DNA of 64,000 nucleotides from Blasia pusilla (Eukaryota; Marchantiophyta; Marchantiopsida; Blasiales). The first letter of the stretch is position 1; every line of letters begins with the position of its first letter. The stretch covers positions 17,050,001 through 17,114,000 of the forward strand of contig CM114272.1 of assembly GCA_050084515.1 (NCBI GenBank). Reading direction: 5' to 3'. Under the pieces are notes generated by a model, which ran no database searches, was not told where the DNA came from, and saw only the letters and a program-made list of their open reading frames with translations. Positions 56,962-64,000 of the stretch are shown in pieces. The translations under genes were made by a program, and so were the position numbers.

Positions 56962-57570
56962 CAACAAAAATAAAGAATAGTAAAAATGGCACACTCGGCC
57001 TAAAACTCCACTCAATCTACATCAGCATATCGAGCCTCGTCCACCCTATGCTATCAAGGAATCCGGACACTAGTACCTTAGTCCTATTTCACACACATAC
57101 AAGACTTGTGCTCCAACGGCCCAACATGAGAAAGATGGATTAGGAAAGCCATCTTCCTCTCTTATGTAGGGTTGGGAAGAGCCAAAAGGCTCTTCTCCTA
57201 AAAATATCCATCCCCTTGGTAACCTGCGCGCACAAGTTACCAAGGGCGGGTGACCTGGTCACTCGGCTGTGAAAGACCTCAACATGAAATTTGTCAGAAA
57301 CGACGTTCCTGACACAATGGACCTATCCTCAACCTCATCCGACAACGTGGGAAAAAGTTACACTCAAGATAGTCCCTTGACTCCTATGCCCTATCCACGA
57401 TAGATCTCGGCCTATCGGCTACTCAGATGTGACAACTGTCGTGCGCATACATATCACTACACAACATACATCGCTGGTCACATCTACACCACACAACACC
57501 GATCTTCCCCACACATGGGTCGATCCATACATGTACAAAAATCAACTCATACATATACATGGAGATCACA
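56962..57570 (-). repeat. 3' LTR of gypsy copy 2
   Basis: Begins TGTGATCTCCATG right after the polypurine stretch GCTAGGGGGCGATTC in element orientation. The length of 609 bases is set by the next start of the same sequence. It contains two inverted repeats: AAGAGCC/GGCTCTT near 57180 and CCTTGGTAAC/GTTACCAAGG near 57215-57245, which could form stems in the RNA. The 3' end does not read CA, so its boundary is uncertain. Confidence 0.65.
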
Positions 57571-57654
57571 GAATCGCCCCCTAGCTGCAGTTGGATCCCC
57601 CCATCTCCAAATAGAAAATATCACATCTCTCTGACATGACCTACTACCCTATAA

Positions 57655-57790
57655 CATCTAGGATTCATCCATCGTCCCGTGGGAACTACATCAAGTGGAG
57701 AGGGTCAGACATGACATATGCCACCCTCGAGAACAACCATCATATACCAACATGGTGGCTGCACCCCTCGCAGATCCGCACATACATCTC
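57655..57790 (-). pseudogene. PHD finger relic of gypsy copy 2
   Basis: Reads LAVIPTGLRCMC, GSARGAATMLVYDGCSRGWH, MSCLT, then a broken PRGTMDES-like end. Compared with copy 1 it aligns over the whole module after a one-base shift, with some zinc cysteines lost. It follows the same VRNCAPYHLPNVD integrase end as in copy 1. Confidence 0.8.
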
Positions 57791-58929
57791 AAGCCTGTAG
57801 GTATCACTGCCAAGCTCGGATCCACTGTCGTCTACATTTGGAAGATGATATGGCGCACAATTGCGTACATGATCCTTCCAAACCATATCATCCCGTCCCT
57901 CCAACATGAGGACTCCGGTCGGTAATACCTCGCGCACACGTAGGATCGTGTGTCCTGCAGTGACATCTAGCGTCGTGGGTGCCGCTTGCTGTAAATACAC
58001 GTAATCCCCAGGATGAAACCTCCTAATCTGTGGCCGATAATCTCCTCCACGAATGGTCATATACCTCAATGTATCTCTATGTCAAGCAATAGCTAAGTTC
58101 TCAAAGGCCATAGGCATAACTCTACGAAAAAACCTCCGCCCTTTGAGAACATGCTTGTACCCATACATTTAGATCATCAAGATCTAACACCTCCTCCATG
58201 TCACGTCAAATGGCTGCAGGTGAAGCTGGCTCTCTCCCAAAGAGCAAAAAGTATGGTGAAAATGACGCCAAGGATGCCTGCCGACTAAAGAGATAACCCA
58301 TAGCCAACCATGCCAACTGTAGGTCCCACTCCCTCAACTGTCCTCACTGCAAGCCATACTTGCGCAATCCTCTCTTCATCGTCTGTACCACTCTCTCCGC
58401 CAACCCATCCGCCTCACGATGATCTCTGGACGTGGTGCGGTGATCTATCAGCGCCTGATCACACAAGGTTTGAAACTCTCCCGAGAACTCGATACCCTGG
58501 TCAGTCAACATTTCCGCCGGTGCACCTAAGTGACTAAGCACACGATCTAGAAATGCATAAGCTATTCCCTCACTCGGCTTGTCCGGTAGTGCCACCAACT
58601 CTATCCACTTGGAGAAATGCTCCACCATGACCGACACGTACCTATGATGACGCCGCGTCAATAGCAAAGGTCCCACAAAGTCTAAACTCCACCGATAACC
58701 TAAACCCATAATTGGAAAAGGATGTAACTATGGAGTGGGAGCATTGAAGGATGCTCGCACTCTGTCACATACCATACATCTGGTCACAAACTACTGTACC
58801 CAAGTATGCATGCCACGCCACCAATACTGAATCTGGAGTAAGTTGTAAGTGCGCTTCACTCCAAAATGTCCCAACTCCTCATGAGCATGTTGCACTACAC
58901 GTGCTCGTTGGGAAGGATGAGGTACCACT
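57791..58929 (-). pseudogene. integrase of gypsy copy 2
   Basis: Zinc finger: HEELGHFGVKRTYNLLQIQY and CMVCDRVRASFNAPTP. Core: GLGYRWSLDFVGPLLLT (Asp), VSVMVEHFSKWIELVALPDK, GAPAEMLTDQGIEFSGEF (Asp intact), DHREADGLAERVVQTMKRG (Glu). C-terminal part: RRFHPGDYVYLQQAAPTTLD, ILRVREVLPTGVLMLEGRDD, MVWKDHVRNCAPYHLP. Stops lie in the finger-core linker and after the core. Confidence 0.85.
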
Positions 58930-59678
58930 CATATCCTACCATCTTCCCATACCCGAAAACTGTGAGTCCCCTCCCACCTAAACCTCCTGGCTCGCTGTAG
59001 GATCCAATCCCGCTCCCTAGCACTCACTATGCTTGCTATGACGCCAATACGCAAGAACTCCATAACTTTCACGTCGTCATGGATATCACGACCACATGTC
59101 GCCTCCTCACTGACCTCCGGATCCAAAGACTCATCATCCAACCCCACCACCGGAGTCATCACCATAGTCAACCAACAAAGATAGGCACATGCATGCCAAC
59201 CGGGCACCATCACCTCATCACTCTCTCCGTGCCATCGAGCTCCTGTATCGTCTCTCTGACTCAAACATGGGTTACGACTCAACCCATCCGCATCCTGGTT
59301 CAGCCGGTCTGGCCTATGAACCACCTCAAACTCATACTCATGTAGTAATAGAGCCCACGTGGCAAGCTTTCCTGTAAGCTTGTTGGACTCCATCAACCAC
59401 CTCAATGGTTGATGATCAATGATAAGTGTGAAAGGGCTGCCAAATAAATAGCACCCGAAATGTGCCACGGCCCACACTGCAGCCAATCACTCTCCCTTGT
59501 AGGAGCTGTACTTCGCCTCTGCAATGTTGTTTGATCGGCTTGCGTAAGCCACAACAAACTCCCTCTCCTCGTCATCCCTATGAGTAAGCACTGCTCCTAG
59601 ACCCAACATGTTCCAATCCGTATGTAATTGGAATGGGCGACCCCTAACGGGTCTCTGTAAAATGGGTGAGGATGTCAA
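58929..59678 (-). pseudogene. RNase H and spacer of gypsy copy 2
   Basis: HTDWNMLGLGAVLTHRDDEE, ASRSNNIAEAKYSSYKGE, stop, LAAVWAVAHFGCYLFGSPFT, IIDHQPLRWLMESNKLTG, VVHRPDRLNQDADGLSRNP. A spacer of about 110 residues (VVGLDDESLDPEVSEEATCG and ERDWILQRARRFRWEGTHSF) leads to the integrase finger. Copy 1 lacks this spacer. Confidence 0.85.
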
Positions 59679-59679
59679 C

Positions 59680-60701
59680 CTGTCCTTGAGCTACTAAAAT
59701 GCTCTCTCCTGATCATCTCCCCACAACCAAACCTGATCAAGTCTCGTCAACAAGGTCCAAGACTTTGCAATCGCACTAAAACCCTTGACATACCGTCAAT
59801 AGAAGTTCGCATGTCCAAGAAATGCTTGGACTTGACTCACATCTGCAGGATGTGGAATATGCGCAATAGCCTCTACCTTTGTCTGCTGAATGCCTAACCC
59901 ACTCGGGTATATGGTGTGTCCCAAGTACTCAATGTGCTCCTGAAAGAATCTGCACTTTCCTAGATGTAACTTCAGTCCATGTCACTGCAATTTCCGGAAC
60001 ACCTCCTCCAGGTGTCGCTCATGCTCCTCAACCGTGGAACTGAAGATAAGAATATCATCTATGTAACATCATACAAACTCCAAGCCAGCGATAATCCTAT
60101 CCATCACTCTCTGAAACTCTGCAGGCGCGTTCTTCAACCCAAATGGTAAGAACCGTCACTGATAGAAGCAATCTCTCCCGAACCAATCTATCACCCTGAA
60201 TGTTGTCTTCTCCCTGTCCACCAACCTGATAGGAAGCTAATGATAGCCAACATCTAAAGTACTGAAGATCTTTGCATGCCCTACCACATCAAAGATCTCC
60301 TTAGGAGTAGGCATGGCGTACCGATCTGATTTCATATGTCTGTTGATAGGACGGCAATCTCCACACATCCGCCTATTTGTCCAATTTCCATACATATCCT
60401 TCTCTGCCGGCATGAATGTGGTTGATGCATACTCCCCATGTGATAACTCCACAAGTCCTGCCTCCAACAAGTCCCGACTCTTGCTCAGAATCAAGGCTCG
60501 CTCCATATCAGAATACATGTAGGGTCGACGAAAGATCAGCGTATCACTAGCCAACTCAATCCGTAACTCGGGACCCTTCAGCGTACCCAAGTCTCTCATA
60601 GTGAAGGCAAAACAACTGATATGCCCTCTCAGAAACCTATGAACTTGCCGTCGCTCTCCTCCTATCAACTTGAGACCTATCACATGCTCCCAAGTCTCCA
60701 T
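59680..60701 (-). pseudogene. reverse transcriptase of gypsy copy 2
   Basis: GGERRQVHRFLRGHISCFAF, LRIELASDTLIFRRPYMYSD, RRMCGDCRPINRHMKSDRYA, MPTPKEIFDVVGHAKIFSTL, then after shifts FLPFGLKNAPAEFQRVMD, CYIDDILIFSSTVEEHERHL (catalytic YIDD), IEYLGHTIYPSGLGIQQTKV, AFLGHANFY. The KSDRYAMP junction is uninterrupted here, which confirms the frameshift in copy 1. Confidence 0.85.
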
Positions 60702-61293
60702 CGTGACCTAACTCGGAGAGGACGCAACCTTGGCTTTGGTTTCTATGTAGCAATCCTAGCCACCTCCGCAACAACCACTCCACTCTGACCTCCTATACCA
60801 TGCTCCACATCCAAAAAATTAACATGTGCTACTCTGGCCGCCTTTGCACTCTAAGCTCAAACGACGTCCCAGGAAGTCCATGGGTGCCTATCTCTCCTCG
60901 TCTCGCCCCCAGCCAATGCATTCAGGTGGAGCTTTGACGGTGATAAAACTTTGGAGGCTTTTTTTAGGGCTTTCCGGTTGATTCAGCCGTCTGGGTCGGT
61001 TCGGCTAGAATAATGCCAAAGGCTAGTTCTAGATGCCTTGTTGAGCTCGTTGAGAGCTTTCCAACGTACACAATATCGCTTGATTTTGACACTCTAAGTT
61101 CATGGAGCAGCAATTTCAGTGTAGGAAAGTGCAATTAGTGAAGAAAAGTTGTACAGTTTGCTCTCTACAGGCCAATTTCGACTAGTTCTTTCCTATAGTT
61201 GATCAATTTTGGCAAATTTCAAGTCGATTTCTGTGTAGGAGTGGTCTATGCTTCAATTGGAGCAATAGAAAGCCTGAAATTACATTTTTGTGA

Positions 61294-62200
61294 GTGAAAT
61301 CGTTTATCATGGAATATTCCTCAACAGCAATCACAGGCGAGAAGCTAGACAAGCAGAATTACAATGTCTCGAAGTTTCGCATGAAAAAAATTCTCATGGG
61401 TCAAGAACTATGGAAGCTTGTCACAGGTGATGAGGGCAAGCCAGAAGATGACTCAATAGACTTGAATGTTCACGCTTGGAACAAACGCGCAAGATAAGTA
61501 ATCCACTACATTTCAATAACGATCAGTTCACTAATGATAGGTCACATCCGAGATGTTGATACTCCGAAGGAGGCCTGGGATGCATTGGAAAAGTTGTTCC
61601 GACATCTACAAAGGCCATAAAACTTCAATTGAAACAGCAATTGAAGTTTCAATTGAATTGAAACTTCAAAAGATTAGGAAAGGATCGTAGAGCATCAATG
61701 ATTATATTTTGAATATCAGACATATTGTTGATCAGTTGAATAGCATTGGAGTGACAATAAAAGATGATGATCTGATTTTATTCACTCTTCAAGGTCTTCC
61801 AAAGGATTACAAGTCCTTTGAGACCTCGATCTCTGTGAGAGAGAAGTATCCAACCTCTCAAGAGTTTGTTCCTTTGTTGATCAATGAAGAGATGCGCCTA
61901 GTAGGCAGCGGTAGCTCGTCTAGTATGCAAGAGAGTGCGTTATTTGCAGGTTATGGATCAAACAAAGGCAGGGGTCATGGCAAAAACTTTTGTGGTCGTG
62001 GTGGATATCAAGCATATGGAGGAAGAGACACTCAATATAACGTCACTTAATCAACTACAAACCAGTACCACACACAATCACAAGGTGGTGATGGTGGAAA
62101 CCGTTGAGATCGAGGTCAGCAGCAGAGGGTCCCTGGATCTTGCAATTACTGTGGGATAAAGGGTCACCATGCAAAGTTTTGCTTCAAGAAGAAGGCAGAT
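61294..62200 (+). pseudogene. copia 2 gag with intact zinc knuckle
   Basis: Begins MEYSSTAITGEKLDKQNYNV, then RMKKILMGQELWKLVTGDEG, a stop at 61495, a disturbed region with a palindromic duplication (61641-61669), then MNIRHIVDQLNSIGVTIKDD, LPKDYKSFETSISVREKYPT and a Gly-rich tail. In a shifted frame the knuckle CNYCGIKGHHAKFC (62141-62182) is complete: C-x2-C-x4-H-x4-C. Gag packages the element RNA. Confidence 0.85.
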
Positions 62201-62329
62201 ATGAGAACATGAGCCTTCCAATAAACAAAACTATGTGGAGCAACAACACCAAGAGCAGTACCACGAACAACAACATTCATAAACGGATCATCTCTCGGTC
62301 ATGACTCATCATATGGGAGCAATGGTCAA

Positions 62330-62815
62330 GAAAGACTCGACAACAGATTGGTACATTCACTCTGATGCATCAAATCACATAACCTCACAAGAAAAATGGT
62401 TTTGTAGTTTGGAGTCGGTGAAACATCCTGCAATTGTGCTCACATGAGATGACACTCAACATCATATCACGCATCATCTGATCTCTATAGGACAGATGGT
62501 AGAACATGGTTATCAAGTGAAGTTTAACGTAGATGGTTGTTTCATTGAAACAATGGATAAGCAGACTGCGATAGGCAAAGGAATTAGATTTGGCAGAATG
62601 TTTAAATTAGATATTTCTATGCCAGAGATTCAAACAACAATGTATGGTCAAACTGGCCAACAAGTCACAGATCTAAATGTGTGGCATAAAAGAATTGGAC
62701 ATATGAATCTTCAAAGATTACAGAGTCTTTCATCATCTAATATAATAATAAGACTCCCTAAATTAGCGAGTCCTGCTACGTTAGAGGTATGTCTTGCTTG
62801 CCCATTTGGAAAATA
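62330..62815 (+). pseudogene. copia 2 protease and GAG-pre-integrase
   Basis: The protease active site near 62346-62375 reads DWYIHSDASNHITSQ; the family has WYIDSGASNHMT, so the catalytic Asp is now His and the Gly is Asp. From 62496 an open frame leads to DLNVWHKRIGHMNLQRLQSL, the GAG-pre-integrase zinc region, ending at a stop after CLACPFGK. Confidence 0.8.
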
Positions 62816-63919
62816 AGCTAGATTTCCTTTTCCAAAGCAAGATAGGAGAGCATCCAAGATATTGGAGTTGATCCATAGTGATGTGTGAACACCATCACAA
62901 CATAGCCTTAGTGGTTGCCTGTACTTTGTTTCATTTATTGATGACTTATCTAGGTATATAGGGGTATACTTTATGAAAGCCAAGTCAGAGATATTCTGAG
63001 TGTCCCAAACATTCCGAGTTCTAGTAGAAAAGCAGAGTGGACAACACATTCTGAAATTGGGTTGTGATGGAGGAGGAGAGTATCTTTCAACAGAGTTTGA
63101 TGACTATTTAAGTCAGAATGGCATCCAACATCAAGTGACTTGCCGTTACACTCCACAACAAAATGGAGTGGCTAAGAGGAAGAATCGACTTATTGCTGAA
63201 GCGACACGAGCTATGCTGAATGAGAAGAACATGGCTAAGGTGTATTGGGCACAGGCTGTAGCATGTGCAGTCTTCTTAATCAACCGAACTCCAATAGAAG
63301 GAGTTCATGATGAAACTTCATTTGAAGTCTTCACAGGAAGTAAACCTGATTCTTGAAAGTATTTGGCTGTATTTTTTATGCTCATGTTCCTTCTGAGAGA
63401 CGTCATAAACTAGACCCCAAGTTTGAAAGATGTATCTTCATTGGCTATGCTGATGGAACTAAGGGACATAAGTGCTACATTCCATCCTCTACGCAACTTA
63501 TTATGTGTCAGGATGTTGTCTTTGATGAGCTAAAGTCATGGTATGCTCCATCTGAGCCTATTCCACCTCTAAACTTGTCTGTTGAGGGGGAGAATATGAC
63601 TATAAACCAACAGACATTGTCTTCAACTTCCCCAAGTAGTTGTGCAAGATTAGGAGAGGTCCTAGATTCATCAGTTAAATCTGCAAGTCCATGGATGGGA
63701 AGAGTACATATTCAGTGTGTTGACATTAGTCAAAGCTCGAGTCAGGTGTCAGAGGCATCTACCTCTGAACAACAACTTCGTAGATCAAGTAAAGTTACAC
63801 ATCCAGTTTATAGATTCATAAATGAAGATTTCCTTGCGACACATCATGCACATATGATGAATACCCTTCAAGAGCAGGAGCCGAGTTGTTTTGAAGAAGT
63901 TGCGAGTAAAGTCGAATGA
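62816..63919 (+). pseudogene. copia 2 integrase and start of RT
   Basis: ELIHSDV then a stop, [20 protein letters not shown], a stop at 62998, LKLGCDGGGEYLSTEFDDYL, QVTCRYTPQQNGVAKRKNRL (catalytic Glu region is QQNGVAxRKN), a stop at 63354, then VFGCIFYAHVPSERRHKLDP and YADGTKGHKCYIPSSTQ. The RT starts with QEQEPSCFEEVASKVE and a stop at 63917. Four stops in 1.1 kb show it is inactive. Confidence 0.85.
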
Positions 63920-64000
63920 ATTGAAGCTATGGAGGAAAAGCTCGCTGCATTAAGACATCAACAAATATCGGAGCTGGTTGATATACCTTCCTGTAAGGAA

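Larger units (their letters stand above)
56835..60920 (-). mobile_element. PHD-bearing Ty3/gypsy retrotransposon, copy 2
   Basis: Minus strand: methyltransferase-RT linker (60920-60702), RT, RNase H, integrase, PHD relic, polypurine tract and 3' LTR. Protein blocks match copy 1 at 19-26 kb in order and wording. It breaks off at 60920, where the copia 2 element begins, so its gag, protease and methyltransferase are not in this window at this site. Stops and shifts are frequent but the integrase catalytic residues are present. Confidence 0.88.
60926..64000 (+). mobile_element. Ty1/copia retrotransposon 2, 5'-truncated, runs off the window
   Basis: Same family as copia 1. Homology to copia 1 begins in its untranslated leader (matching about 43730 and downward), so the 5' LTR and primer site are missing. 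Gag, protease, integrase and the start of RT follow on the plus strand and continue past 64000. It abuts the broken end of gypsy copy 2 within a few bases. Confidence 0.9.

Overview
This is nuclear DNA of a land plant. The evidence is two spliced plant-type genes, a phytocyanin with a secretory and GPI-type architecture and a PWP1-family WD40 gene, set in a dense nest of plant transposons (Ty3/gypsy, Ty1/copia with an initiator-tRNA-Met-like primer site, CACTA, hAT, PIF1-helicase cassettes). I cannot name the species. The gene-poor, repeat-rich layout and the unusual gypsy family would fit a non-seed plant (lycophyte, fern or bryophyte), but that is inference. No bacterial features, rRNA, tRNA or CRISPR were seen.

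Layout. 0.6-4.85 kb: minus-strand PWP1-like gene, 12 exons resolved, 3' end outside the window. 6.0-6.8 kb: tandem ~211-bp repeat with Helitron-like ends. 7.2-13.2 kb: decayed cassettes, each a PIF1-like helicase, a conserved unrecognised domain and a coiled-coil ORF, in two same-orientation copies plus an inverted helicase piece. 15-16 kb: relic of a gypsy pol. 16.1-18.1 kb: GC-rich palindromic repeat. 19.3-25.9 kb: a gypsy element carrying a DNA (cytosine-5) methyltransferase between protease and reverse transcriptase, and a PHD finger after the integrase. 27.1-30.4 kb: CACTA remnants. 33.1-35.0 kb: GC-rich repeat, then a ~180-bp satellite. 35.2-37.9 kb: hAT relic. 38.6-44.9 kb: a GC-rich minisatellite split by a copia element with both LTRs. 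45.2-47.0 kb: intact uclacyanin-like gene with TATA box and poly(A) signal. 48.8-49.1 kb: perfect hairpins. 50.0-56.5 kb: a second gypsy family with nested solo LTRs and a (CT)99 tract. 56.8-60.9 kb: a second, minus-strand copy of the PHD-bearing gypsy family. 60.9 kb to the end: a second copia copy, fused head-to-head to that gypsy.

The main discovery is the 19-26 kb gypsy family. It appears to carry both a DNA-methylation writer and a chromatin reader. The PHD finger is present at the same place in two independent copies, so it belongs to the family and is not a chance neighbour. The methyltransferase shows motifs I, IV, VI, VIII and a C-terminal GFP-type motif in one nearly continuous frame with the protease. 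Retrotransposon-borne DNA methyltransferases are known from charophyte algae and dinoflagellates; one combined with a PHD finger in a land-plant genome is worth a focused search. Both copies are decayed, and the premature stops I placed in the protease-methyltransferase reading are all one C-to-T step from a sense codon.
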